NCBI GenBank assembly: GCA_002346545.1
Contig: DEAA01000003.1
Coordinates: forward strand, 43,873-107,872
Origin: Acidobacteria bacterium UBA2994
GTDB lineage: Bacteria; Acidobacteriota; Vicinamibacteria; Vicinamibacterales; UBA8438
Direction of reading: 5' to 3'
DNA length: 64,000 bases
Shown here: piece by piece, positions 44,847-53,848 of the stretch
How the letters are laid out: every line of letters begins with the position of its first letter
Position numbering within the stretch: the stretch's first letter is position 1
The notes under the pieces: model-generated
The model's database searches: none
Told to the model about the DNA's origin: nothing
The model's input: only the letters and a program-made list of their open reading frames with translations
Made by a program: the position numbers and the translations under genes

Positions 44847-46040
44847 CTACGATTCCTGCCCGTTCTCTGGCGTCCGGCCGGTCGACCGGACGCCAGTACG
44901 TTCAGCTAACTCAGTTTCGATCTCGGTGGTGTGTTCCCCGAGCGCCGGCGGTGGACGATCGAGGACGGCCGGAGTCCGAGACAGCTTGATTGGGTTGCCC
45001 AGTGTCTGGATGGGGCCAAGCTCGGGGTGTGTCAGCTTGGGCAGCATCTCCCGCGCCTGTAGTTGAGGGTCGGCTAGCGCTTCGGCCAGTGAGCGCACTT
45101 CACCGCATGGCACGGCGTGGGCACGGAGACGGCCTATGATTTCGTTCCGGCTTAATCGGCTCACACACTCGGCGAGCAGCTGCTTCAGCTCGGGCCGGTG
45201 ACGCATTCGGTCGGTGTTGGTCCGGAAACGCTCGTCAGTTTCGAGCGCGGGTAGCTCAAGGGCCAGGCAGAACTGATGCCACAGTCGTTCGTTGCCGGCG
45301 GCCACGATGACGAGCCCATCGCTGGCTTCGATCGTCTCGTAGGGCGTGAGCGAGTGATGGTCGTTGCCTTCGCGGCCAAGCTCTTCGCCGGTCGCGAACA
45401 GGACATTGGCGGGCAGTGACATCGCGCTCGTCATCGAGTCGAGCAGGGCAATGTCGACGTGCTGACCCAGCCCAGTTTCGTCTCGATCCCGCAGGGCGAG
45501 CAGGATCCCATTCATCGCGTAGAGCCCGGCCAGATAGTCGGTGATTGCCACGCCCACCCGCGTGGGAGGGCCATCGCGCTGTCCGGTGACGTGCATCAGG
45601 CCCGCCTCCCCTTGGATGACGGTGTCGTAGCCAGGGAGGTCGCGTTTCGGCCCCTGCTGCCCGTAGCCGCTGATCGAGCAGAAGATGAGACGCGGATGCC
45701 AGGACCGTACCGAGGCGTAGTCGAAGCTCAGCTTTTTCAGGCTGCCAGGCCGGAAGTTCTCAATTAGGACATCGGCTGTTTCGATCAGCGCTCTGAGGGT
45801 GCGCGCCCCGTCGGCGTTCTTGAGGTCGAGGGCCACGCTCTTCTTGCTGCGATTCATGCCCAGGAAGAAGGTACTGACCTTCCCGCCCGCAAATGGGGCC
45901 CAGAGGCGCGTATCGTCGCCGTGGGTTGGCTCTTCGACCTTAATGACCTCGGCGCCCATGTCGCCGAGCAGCATCGCGCAATACGGGCCGGCCAGCACCC
46001 GCGTCATGTCGATGACCCGGAGTCCGTGGAGGGGGGGCAT
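44847..46040 (-). CDS. class III CoA-transferase (CaiB/BaiF family)
   Basis: 397 residues. Start LRVIDMTRVLAGPYCAMLLGDMGAEVIKVE, nucleotide-binding SVALDLKNADG, and the mid-region QGEAGLMHVTGQRDGPPTRVG are the family blocks; the catalytic aspartate is the one in HVDIALLDSM. Transfers CoA between carboxylic acids; the substrate pair is unknown. Its stop directly abuts the CHRD start, so it is the first gene of a CoA-transferase/CHRD/cytochrome/GDSL run on this strand. Divergent from the SLC13 gene by 93 bases. Confidence 0.94.
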   Translation of the reverse strand: MPPLHGLRVIDMTRVLAGPYCAMLLGDMGAEVIKVEEPTHGDDTRLWAPFAGGKVSTFFLGMNRSKKSVALDLKNADGARTLRALIETADVLIENFRPGSLKKLSFDYASVRSWHPRLIFCSISGYGQQGPKRDLPGYDTVIQGEAGLMHVTGQRDGPPTRVGVAITDYLAGLYAMNGILLALRDRDETGLGQHVDIALLDSMTSAMSLPANVLFATGEELGREGNDHHSLTPYETIEASDGLVIVAAGNERLWHQFCLALELPALETDERFRTNTDRMRHRPELKQLLAECVSRLSRNEIIGRLRAHAVPCGEVRSLAEALADPQLQAREMLPKLTHPELGPIQTLGNPIKLSRTPAVLDRPPPALGEHTTEIETELAERTGVRSTGRTPENGQES

Positions 46041-46133
46041 GACGAGGCCGGATTATACCGCGGTCTTCCGGGTGGTCTGGCTCGATGCGTCTGGGAAGTG
46101 TAAGGTGCGTCGGATGACCATGGGGCGAGCGGC

Positions 46134-47570
46134 GTGAGCGCCGACGGAGCAGCGGCGCGGCCGGCGGTTCGCTGGGAGCGCCTGCTGGCGCTGGCCGGCA
46201 TCTACGTCGTTGTGGCGCACTTGCTGCCTTCTCCGGCCAGCGTGACCGCCGAGCAATGGCGCCAGGTCGGTGTGTTCTTCGCCACGGTCGGCGGGCTCAT
46301 GCTGCAGCCGTTGCCCGGCTCGCAGGTGGTCCTGCTCGGTCTCACGGCGATGCTTATCGTGGGGGGGGTGCCGCTCGACCGGGCGCTCGATGGGTATTCC
46401 GCGCCGACGGTCTGGATGGTGCTCGCGGCGATGCTGATGTCGCGGGCGCTTCGTGATTGCGGGTTGGCGCGCCGCGTGGCGCTCTGGTTCGTGCGAGCCA
46501 TTGGTGGCACGTCGCTCGGACTTGGCTACTCGCTCCACCTGACCGATCTCACCCTGGCCACCGGCGTTCCGTCCATCACCGCCCGCTCGGCCAGCATCGT
46601 GTTTCCGATCGCGCGCAGTATCAGCGGGCTCTACAAGTCGCACCCGGGGGCTTCGTCGGCCGTGCTCGGGGGGTTCCTGATGACCTGTATGTACCAGGGC
46701 AGCGTCATCTCCTCGGCCATGTTCTTCTACAGCAGCGCCGCGAACTTGCTGTTGGGCGAGATGGCGGCGGAATTCGCCGGCGTCACCATCACCTGGACGA
46801 GCTGGTTCACCGCTGGGTTACTGCCGGGCGCGGTCTCCAGCCTCGTGGTGCCCTATCTTGTCTACCGGACACTGCCGCCAACCCTCACCCGGACGCCGGC
46901 CGCCTCCTCGTTTGCTAACACGGAGCTCCGGGCGCTGGGACCGATCCGCGGTCGCGAGGCAGTGGTGGCCGCCACCTTCATCGGGCTCATCATTTTCTGG
47001 GTGATCTCGGCCTGGGTGGATGGTCTGTCGCCGACCTTGGTGGCGTTTGTCGGGCTCACCGTGTTGTTTATCACCGGTGCGCTCGATTGGGGCAGCGCGC
47101 TCGACGAGCGGTCGGCCTGGGATGTGTTCGTCTGGTACGGCGGGCTCTTGACCATGGGCGGGGTGCTCAACGACACCGGGGTGGCGACCATCTTCGCGAC
47201 CTGGTTTGGCAGCTGGTTTTTCGCAACGTCCTGGGTTGTCGTGTTTCTGGTCACGCTGGTGGTCTACTTCTATACGCACTACTTCTTTGCCAGCACGACG
47301 GTTCACGCCTTGGCGATGTACCCCCCGTTCCTGGCGATGCTCGTGGGGCTGGGTGCCCCTGCCCCAGTGGTGGTCTATAGTCTGGTGTTCGTCAACAATC
47401 TGATGGCCGGTCTCACACACTACGGCACCACCACGTCGCCGATCATCTTCGTCGAGGGGTATGTGTCACTGCACGACTGGTGGCGGGTCGGCTTCTATGC
47501 CTCGGTTGGGAACCTGGCGATCTGGTTGCCGGTTGGCATGCTGTGGTGGAAGGTGCTTGGACTGTGGTGA
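46134..47570 (+). CDS. DASS/SLC13-type anion transporter
   Basis: 478 residues with about twelve TM segments. Blocks include LPGSQVVLLGLTAMLIVGGV, SAPTVWMVLAAMLMSRALRD, the SITARSASIVFPIARS segment and the C-terminal NNLMAGLTHYGTTTSPIIF, matching 2-oxoglutarate/malate-type carriers. Start is GTG 46134. Likely transports dicarboxylates or related anions with Na+. The stop overlaps the deacylase start (GTGA), so uptake and hydrolysis are co-regulated. Confidence 0.92.
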   Translation: MSADGAAARPAVRWERLLALAGIYVVVAHLLPSPASVTAEQWRQVGVFFATVGGLMLQPLPGSQVVLLGLTAMLIVGGVPLDRALDGYSAPTVWMVLAAMLMSRALRDCGLARRVALWFVRAIGGTSLGLGYSLHLTDLTLATGVPSITARSASIVFPIARSISGLYKSHPGASSAVLGGFLMTCMYQGSVISSAMFFYSSAANLLLGEMAAEFAGVTITWTSWFTAGLLPGAVSSLVVPYLVYRTLPPTLTRTPAASSFANTELRALGPIRGREAVVAATFIGLIIFWVISAWVDGLSPTLVAFVGLTVLFITGALDWGSALDERSAWDVFVWYGGLLTMGGVLNDTGVATIFATWFGSWFFATSWVVVFLVTLVVYFYTHYFFASTTVHALAMYPPFLAMLVGLGAPAPVVVYSLVFVNNLMAGLTHYGTTTSPIIFVEGYVSLHDWWRVGFYASVGNLAIWLPVGMLWWKVLGLW

Positions 47571-49096
47571 GCGTGGCGCACGTGCTGGGCAGGCGGCGAG
47601 GGACGGCTCTGGCGGTGGCCGTGCTGACGGGCGTCGTCACCGGATGCGGGGAACCGCCGTCCGAGCCGGTCGATCTGCTCATCACAGCCGGACGGGTGCT
47701 GGATCCAGAAACCGGTCTAGACGAGGTTCGCAACGTCGCCATACGGGACGGACGCATCGTGGCGGTCTCCGGCCAGCAGCCGGCCGCGGACGAGGTGCTC
47801 GACGCGCAGGGGTTGGTCGTGGCGCCTGGCTTCATCGACCTCCATGCGCATGGCCAGGACCATGAGAGCAGTCGATACCAGGCGCGGGACGGGGTGACGA
47901 CCGCGATGGAGCTCGAGATCGGGGTGTATCCGGTGGCCGAGTGGTACGCCGAGCGTGACGGCCGCGCGCTGCTGAACTTCGGGGCCACGGTGAGTCACCA
48001 GGGCGCGCGTCGGCAGGCCTTCGGGGGACTGATTGCGCGCTCGGCTGGCGACGCTACGTTCACCCTCGGGCGGGGTGGGGGCAACGACGCGTTTCTCTAC
48101 GAGGCGGCCACTGATGACGAGCTTCGTCGCGTCGCCCGGCTGATGTCGGACGGCCTCGACGAGGGCGGTCTGGGCTTCGGCTTCGGGATTAGCTACACAC
48201 CGGGCGCCAGTCATCGCGAGCTCTGGCAGCTCTTCGGCGTCGCAGCTGAACGAGACGCGCCCGTCTTTATCCACCTCCGGTCGAGTGGCGCGTTTCGGAA
48301 CGGCGGTGCCATCGCGCCGTTTCAGGAGGTGATCGCCAACGCTGCTACGACCGGCGCGTCGGTCCACATCGTGCACATGAACAGCAGCGCGGGGGAGGCT
48401 GCGCCCGACGTGCTCGGTCTGATCCGGGGGGCGGTGAACCAGGGGATTGACATAACGACCGAGGCGTATCCGTATACCGCCAGCGCGAGCCGCATCGAGT
48501 CGGCGCTTTTCGACGGATGGGTCGGACGGAGCGACGACGCTTACGGCCGGCTGCAATGGGTCGAGACTGGCGAACGACTGACGGCCGAGTCGTTCGAGCG
48601 CTACCGCCAGCATGGTGGATGGGTGATTACGCACGGGCGCGAAGAAGAGACGAACGAGTGGATCGTGAGTCAGCCCGATGTCATCGCGGCCAGCGACGGG
48701 ATCCCGTTCAGCGACGGCCAGGCCCACCCGCGCGGGGCCGGCACCTTCGCCCGTATCCTTGGGCACTATGTGCGTGATCGCGCGGTGCTGACACTGATGG
48801 ACGCCATTCGCAAGATGACGCTACTCCCGGCCCGACGACTCGAGACCATCGTGCCAGCGATGCGCGCCAAGGGGCGCGTTCAGGTGGGCGCCGACGCTGA
48901 CCTGACGCTGTTCGATCCCGAGGCGGTCATCGATCGAGCGACTTACGCGGCGCCCGACCGTTTCTCTGAAGGCATCCGCCACGTGCTGGTAGGGGGTACG
49001 TTCGTGGTGCGGGATGAAGCGCTGGTGGACGGCGTTTTCCCTGGGCAGGCCATCCGTAGCGGATTTGCTCAGACCGCGACGGATCAGTTCCAGTAG
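47567..49096 (+). CDS. N-acyl-D-amino-acid deacylase-family amidohydrolase lipoprotein
   Basis: 509 residues from GTG 47567, overlapping the transporter stop by four bases. Lipobox TGVVTGC places the lipidated Cys27. The amidohydrolase barrel has the metal motif DLHAHGQDHE, HIVHMNSSAGEA and the C-terminal composite domain, with EAYPYTAS and the PARRLETIVPAMRAKGRVQ entry typical of D-aminoacylases. Probably removes acyl groups from N-acyl-amino acids outside the inner membrane, releasing acids that the coupled transporter could take up (inference). Confidence 0.92.
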   Translation: MSVAHVLGRRRGTALAVAVLTGVVTGCGEPPSEPVDLLITAGRVLDPETGLDEVRNVAIRDGRIVAVSGQQPAADEVLDAQGLVVAPGFIDLHAHGQDHESSRYQARDGVTTAMELEIGVYPVAEWYAERDGRALLNFGATVSHQGARRQAFGGLIARSAGDATFTLGRGGGNDAFLYEAATDDELRRVARLMSDGLDEGGLGFGFGISYTPGASHRELWQLFGVAAERDAPVFIHLRSSGAFRNGGAIAPFQEVIANAATTGASVHIVHMNSSAGEAAPDVLGLIRGAVNQGIDITTEAYPYTASASRIESALFDGWVGRSDDAYGRLQWVETGERLTAESFERYRQHGGWVITHGREEETNEWIVSQPDVIAASDGIPFSDGQAHPRGAGTFARILGHYVRDRAVLTLMDAIRKMTLLPARRLETIVPAMRAKGRVQVGADADLTLFDPEAVIDRATYAAPDRFSEGIRHVLVGGTFVVRDEALVDGVFPGQAIRSGFAQTATDQFQ

Positions 49097-49286
49097 TAGT
49101 CGGGGACACCCACTTGGTCTTCCTCACGATTTCGATGATGGCGCGTCTGTCGTCTGCCGACAGTCGGTCGCTCGGAGTAGGCAATTGGCGGAGGAGACGG
49201 GACCAGCGGCGCCGACACCGGGCCTAGGCCGATAGCGCACGCATGGTGCTCAGCGCTACCAGGAGCGCGGGGACGCTCACACGCAT
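49084..49286 (-). pseudogene. possible relic of a small exported protein
   Basis: From ATG 49286 a signal-like segment MRVSVPALLVALSTMRALSA runs into a stop. Further on a different frame reads DRLSADDRRAIIEIVRKTKW and, one base shifted, GVPDYYWN to a stop at 49084-49086. The string of natural-looking pieces in changing frames suggests a decayed gene that overlaps the deacylase 3' end. Low confidence; chance is not excluded. Confidence 0.25.
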
Positions 49287-49312
49287 CCACACGGTGACTA
49301 GATGGTACCGGG

Positions 49313-50497
49313 TCAGGATGCTGGTGCGAGCAATTCCGCGACCGCGTCGGCCTGTCGTTCAGCATCCGCTTCGCCCAGCTCCAAGAGTTGCTCGATGTAG
49401 TCCTGCTGGAACATCAGCAGGCTCAGCAGATCCGGGCTGGCCGTATCCCTGGAGCCGAGGCTGCGGGTCAGGTGCCGGAAGAGAAACGGTAGCTGGGGCT
49501 CAAAGGCGCGGGCCAGTCGGCCTAGGTCCTCGGATGGTCGGACGATGACAAGCTCGACCGGGTGGAGGCCGCGCCGGTGTTCGGGGGGCAGCGGGGCGAC
49601 GAGCTGGTTCAGTCGGCGCAGATTCCACCCGTCCCGATCGAGGTCGTCCAGGAACATGGCTTGGAGCAGCTGACCGGCGATCTGGGCCGGCGGGGGGTAG
49701 CCCGAGATCAGCGGCTCATCCGCTTCGTTAGCCGACCGCTGGTACCTGTTTGAGATGGCTAGAATACGGCGCGCGCCCAGATGGATGGCGGGCGAGCAGG
49801 GCGTCATCATCCGGATGCTTCCATCGCCATACCACCCATCGTCGAGGCGGACAGCCGGGAAGAACAGTGGGATGGCGGCTGAGGCCATGATGTGTTCGAC
49901 CGTGATGGTAGCTTTGCGGCTGCGGCGGTTCGGCCGCTCCCAGTCTTCGATGTCGGCCCCTTGCAACCAGATCACCGACTGGCCGGTGCTGTAGTTGCTG
50001 GTGGTGACCGCGAGTGCGCGTAGGCGACGGGCCGCGATGTTGCGACCTATACCGACGATCTCGCCGCTCGCGTTCGGTTGCAGGGTGCGCTCGAGGAACT
50101 CCCGGAGCGGAGCGGTGTCGAGTAGTCCCTGGACCTCGGGAGTGAGCACGCCGCCTCCCGAGACCAAGCGAATTCCCCAGCGCAGTACCAGCGCGGCTAA
50201 CGATGGCGTGTCGACCCGGAACACCTGCTCGACCCGCTGAGCGCGCCACAGGTTCACGAGACCGTCGATCGCTTCCTTGAGCGGACCGACCTGAGCGGAC
50301 AGGTAGACGGCGTTGATGGCGCCGGCCGAGCTGCCGGTGATGATCGGGAGACGAAGCTGCGGATGTTGTCGGATCAGTCCGCGGAGGAAGCCGACTTGGT
50401 AGGCAGCCCGAGCCCCACCGCCGACCAGCACTAGCGCCAGATCGTCGACGGTGCCGTGGGTCTTCGCTGTAGTGGGAGACGTGGGCGGGGAGTCCAT
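49313..50497 (-). CDS. patatin-like phospholipase
   Basis: 394 residues. The oxyanion loop GGGARAAYQVGFLRGL (about 26-41), the nucleophile elbow ITGSSAGAIN with Ser57 and the Asp-Gly dyad in DDGWYGDGSI are all intact. It should hydrolyse acyl esters of membrane lipids. No signal peptide is seen; cytoplasmic or membrane-associated. It is followed upstream by the terminator of the next gene, so is separately transcribed. Confidence 0.93.
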   Translation of the reverse strand: MDSPPTSPTTAKTHGTVDDLALVLVGGGARAAYQVGFLRGLIRQHPQLRLPIITGSSAGAINAVYLSAQVGPLKEAIDGLVNLWRAQRVEQVFRVDTPSLAALVLRWGIRLVSGGGVLTPEVQGLLDTAPLREFLERTLQPNASGEIVGIGRNIAARRLRALAVTTSNYSTGQSVIWLQGADIEDWERPNRRSRKATITVEHIMASAAIPLFFPAVRLDDGWYGDGSIRMMTPCSPAIHLGARRILAISNRYQRSANEADEPLISGYPPPAQIAGQLLQAMFLDDLDRDGWNLRRLNQLVAPLPPEHRRGLHPVELVIVRPSEDLGRLARAFEPQLPFLFRHLTRSLGSRDTASPDLLSLLMFQQDYIEQLLELGEADAERQADAVAELLAPAS

Positions 50498-50515
50498 CTA
50501 GGACGTCGCCGGTGG

Positions 50516-50548
50516 GGCGGAGGCGAGACGTCGAGTCTCGCCTCCGCC
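50516..50548 (-). terminator. strong hairpin after the heme/propeller gene
   Basis: GGCGGAGGCGAGAC (50516-50529) and GTCTCGCCTCCGCC (50535-50548) form a perfect 14-bp stem with a GTCGA loop, eight bases past the stop of the minus-strand gene. No T run follows on that strand. Confidence 0.65.
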
Positions 50549-50556
50549 GACGTGCG

Positions 50557-52734
50557 CTAGTGAGCGAGCGGGTCGGGCCGGATCTGGAACTTGACCAGAT
50601 TGCTCTGCGTGCCCTTGCCGCCCTCGGTGTGCCAGACGGCGTTGGTGCCGTAGTCGGCCCATACGCCACGGCCCTTCCAGCCGGCATCCGGGTCATCGAT
50701 GCGGCCGTCCATCCCACGCGAGTAGAACCCCATCGGATAGGGGACTCGAAGAATCACGAATTCTTCGTCTTCAGGGAGGAAGGCGAGGAGCGAATCCGAC
50801 GTGCTGCCCGTCGCGATCGGGATGTTCGGCCCGAGGCCCAGGGTGTCGTACTGATCTACCCAGTTGTAGTAGTGGAAGTCTGCGCTGCCATGATCGGTGA
50901 CCCCCTTCATCTGAGGCCCAGGGGTGGCATGCAGCATCCATCCGTCCGGGCAGTGCTGGCCGGTCGCGGTTGGTCCGTTGAGAACGGTGCACTGACTGCG
51001 GTCGAAGCTGGCCATGTGTCCGCTGCCTGACAGCGCCGTCCAGACGATCCCATCGGTCGTGATGTCGATGCCCCGCGGTGAGTAGCCCTGTATCGGAGCA
51101 TCGGCGTTCTCAAACGGCGGCTGGTAGTACTCGGCCATGCAGGTCTCGGGCGGGTTGTTTCCTACTTCGAGCCGCACGATCTGCCCAGGTACGCCGCCCG
51201 AGGCGGCCCAGACGACGTTCTCGGCGGTCGGGTCTGGCACGATGCCATACCAACCCCCGCCCATCTCCTTGTCCTTGGTCGGGTCGAGCTCGCCGGCGCG
51301 GTTGACCCACTCGGTGATCCGGCCGTCGCCGTTGGTGTCGACGATGATCGGGCACCAGCCTTGGGCAGCCTCTGCGTCACCGGTCTCCTCGTAGACCTCT
51401 ACGTCCAGCCAGCCGATCACCGGACCGACCGAGCTGAAGTAGAGCCGCTCCACATCCTCGTACCCGAACTGGAGATGATGAGTGTTGAAGCAGGTGTCGA
51501 TCAGCTCGACGTCCTCGGTCGCCGGCTCGTAGTAGGCGGCGTGCCTGGCGGCCCGGTTCATCGGGTAGTGCTGGGCATATGGATTCGCTGAACCTTCCCG
51601 GCACCAGGCCGGATTGCCCGGGCCCCGAATCTGATGGGTCATCCAGATCCGTCCGTCGGCATCCATCATCGGGTTGTGTGGATTGCCCGGATTGTCCCAG
51701 ATCAGCTCGTCACCCCAGTAGATCGAGGGTTCGAGGTTCTCCTGGTCGATATACGATCCGAAGTCGCCTTCGCCAGGGGTGTCGCGCACCGGGATGTGGA
51801 CCTCGTGCGCTTCGTTGGTGTTCGGGTCAACCCACACCAGCTTATCGTTCGCGAACTCCACGCCGTAGATCGGTCCACCGGCGTTGATCGTCGGGTCACG
51901 CTTGTCGGTCGCGATCTCGTCATGGATGTAGGCGGTTTCGCCGCCCCATTCCCACATGGTGAGCACGACGTTGCGCTCGAGGCCCTGTGGCCGTGGCGGC
52001 GCGTCTGGCACCTCACCGGCCATGATCCGGTCGGTCCACTCGGCGTACATCGACACCGCTCGGTCTTCGCCGAATCGTCGCAGGTAGCCTTCCATCATGC
52101 TGCCGCGCTGTCCGGCCCGCACGCGATGGGCCCAGGCAGCCTCGGTCGAGTCGTAGTTGCTCGGATTCAGGATTTCGCGGGTGGCTTCGTTGCCGAGCTG
52201 GTGACAGAGCTGGCAGCCCTGCTTCAAGCCGTCGATCCAGGCGGCCTGATTCCGCATTCCGGGCGAGATCCCGTTGCCATTTTCGCCGGTGCCTGGGAAC
52301 TCGCTGGGTGGTGGCACTTCAACCAGGGAATACCAGTAGTTGGCCGGGTAGACTTCCGCCGCTTCTTTAGGAGATGCGGCGGCGGAAGCGCGCAGGTCAA
52401 CCGTCGCGCCGGGACGACCGCGTACCGGAATCGAGTCGGCCAGGCCGTAGCCTCGGACCCAGAGCTGATACTCGGCGGTCGGGAGATCCGGCACGACGTA
52501 ACGCCCCTGGACGTCGGTCACGACGATCTTGCGGAATCTAGTATCGAGGTCGTCGGTCTCGGCGATGACCCAGACCCCCGCCTCGGGACCGGAGTTACTT
52601 CGGACCACGCCGCCGATGTCGTCCGCGTCTATGGACATCTGCGCGGTTACGTCCGGCGACAGCCAAGCCGCGCCGGCAGCGATCAGAAGGGGCAGGCCGG
52701 TTACGGCGAGTCCCCGTGTCAGTCGGTTCTGCAT
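50557..52734 (-). CDS. exported fusion: carboxypeptidase-regulatory domain, heme c site and beta-propeller
   Basis: 725 residues. After the signal peptide (cleavage near VTAQ, residue 32) comes a CarboxypepD_reg-like domain (IGGVVRSNSG to TVDLRAS, about 40-117). Then CQLCH at 174-178 is a c-type heme motif. The remainder reads as a streptogramin-lyase/virginiamycin B lyase-like propeller, with repeats such as DADGRIWMTHQ and TTDGIVWTAL. DTNGDGRITEW (about 465-475) looks like an EF-hand-type calcium loop. The combination suggests a secreted redox or sensor protein; a function for the fusion is not known. The far C-terminus is soluble. Confidence 0.85.
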   Translation of the reverse strand: MQNRLTRGLAVTGLPLLIAAGAAWLSPDVTAQMSIDADDIGGVVRSNSGPEAGVWVIAETDDLDTRFRKIVVTDVQGRYVVPDLPTAEYQLWVRGYGLADSIPVRGRPGATVDLRASAAASPKEAAEVYPANYWYSLVEVPPPSEFPGTGENGNGISPGMRNQAAWIDGLKQGCQLCHQLGNEATREILNPSNYDSTEAAWAHRVRAGQRGSMMEGYLRRFGEDRAVSMYAEWTDRIMAGEVPDAPPRPQGLERNVVLTMWEWGGETAYIHDEIATDKRDPTINAGGPIYGVEFANDKLVWVDPNTNEAHEVHIPVRDTPGEGDFGSYIDQENLEPSIYWGDELIWDNPGNPHNPMMDADGRIWMTHQIRGPGNPAWCREGSANPYAQHYPMNRAARHAAYYEPATEDVELIDTCFNTHHLQFGYEDVERLYFSSVGPVIGWLDVEVYEETGDAEAAQGWCPIIVDTNGDGRITEWVNRAGELDPTKDKEMGGGWYGIVPDPTAENVVWAASGGVPGQIVRLEVGNNPPETCMAEYYQPPFENADAPIQGYSPRGIDITTDGIVWTALSGSGHMASFDRSQCTVLNGPTATGQHCPDGWMLHATPGPQMKGVTDHGSADFHYYNWVDQYDTLGLGPNIPIATGSTSDSLLAFLPEDEEFVILRVPYPMGFYSRGMDGRIDDPDAGWKGRGVWADYGTNAVWHTEGGKGTQSNLVKFQIRPDPLAH

Positions 52735-52812
52735 CAGTTCTCTCCTGAGTGCGTCAGCGGATCCTATCCTAGGAGGTTCTGCCCCCGGTCAGCGCTTGCG
52801 AAACATCAGACA

Positions 52813-53058
52813 TTACTGGCACTGGGCCATTGGAATCTCGGCTGCGAGTGTGACCCTCGCCTTCTTGCTCTCGTCGGTCACCGTGCCTTTGCCGGCGTGC
52901 ACGTGGCCGAGCAGTTCTTGGGTGATGTTCATCGCATAGACTCGCCCCTTGGGGCCGACCGCCTCGGTTATCAATCTGGTGATGCGCCAGGTACCGGCTC
53001 CAATGTCCACGACGGTCTGCCCGGTGCCAGCCCGATGGCTGCCGTACGGAGGTGACCC
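52813..53058 (-). pseudogene. relic of a SAM-dependent methyltransferase
   Basis: One open frame, preceded by a TAG at 53059-53061, reads SHRAGTGQTVVDIGAGTWR then ITRLITEAVGPKGRVYAMNI, the SAM-binding motif I and following strand of class I methyltransferases, but ends after about 60 more bases in an unrelated-looking tail to a TAA. No usable start and no remaining domain are visible. It lies in a gene-free 380-base spacer. Confidence 0.6.
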
Positions 53059-53116
53059 CTATGGACCGTGAGGAGCGTTGTATCACTTTCGTCTAGCGTC
53101 CGCCATCCCGAGCCCC

Positions 53117-53848
53117 TCAGGTGAGGTCGGCGCCTTGGCCGCGGTAGTAGCTGCTGAGGTGGGTTCGGATCGGCGTTTCGAACTTCTCGATCATCCGTTC
53201 AGTCCACCGCGGCATCTCGTTCCCCCGCTTGTCGTAGTAAATAGCCGCCGCTTCGTCGTGTGCGTCGAGGGTGCGCAGAACCTGGGCGTCGTCAGGGTAG
53301 CGCTCTTCGTGGAGCACATCGTCGAGCGCGAATCGAGGTCGTTCGATCGGTGTTTCGGCGGGACGGCCTACGCAGATGCCGAAGAGCGGGTACACGCCGC
53401 GTGGCAGGTCGAGGGCCTCGCTCGCTTCGGGCAGCCGGTTGCGGAGCCCGCCGACATAGCAGAAGCCGTAACCGAGCGATTCAAAGGCGAGCGCCATGTT
53501 CTGGGCGAAGAGCGTCGCGTCGATGACCGCGAGCAGGAACGCCTCGAGCCGGGAGTCGTACGGTCGGCCGGCTCGTTCAGCTGCCAACCGGTGCCGGCGG
53601 GTGTCGCCACAGATGACGAAGAATCCTGCGGCGTCGGCGACTTTCGTCTGGCCCCCGGTCAGGGTGACGAGCCGTTGCCGGGTTTCGGCGCTCCGGATAC
53701 GGATGCAGCAATACGCCTCGATGGCACTGCTGGTCGAGGCGCGCTGACCGGCCGCGACCGCCGCGCGTACGTCCCCCTCGAGAAGCGGGTCGTCGGTGTA
53801 GTGACGGATGCTGCGGTGGCGGTTCAGGAGCGAGAGCGTATCGTTCAT
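53117..53848 (-). CDS. NfsA-type nitroreductase
   Basis: 243-residue FMN-dependent oxidoreductase. Start LLNRHRSIRHYTDDPL and the blocks GQRASTSSAIEAYCCIRI, DATLFAQNMALAFESLGYGF (the FMN-binding region) and GVYPLFGICVGRPAE are typical of the NfsA/FRP group. Probably reduces quinones or nitro compounds with NADPH. Its start overlaps the amidase stop (ATGA), so the two genes are coupled with the amidase first. Confidence 0.94.
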   Translation of the reverse strand: MNDTLSLLNRHRSIRHYTDDPLLEGDVRAAVAAGQRASTSSAIEAYCCIRIRSAETRQRLVTLTGGQTKVADAAGFFVICGDTRRHRLAAERAGRPYDSRLEAFLLAVIDATLFAQNMALAFESLGYGFCYVGGLRNRLPEASEALDLPRGVYPLFGICVGRPAETPIERPRFALDDVLHEERYPDDAQVLRTLDAHDEAAAIYYDKRGNEMPRWTERMIEKFETPIRTHLSSYYRGQGADLT

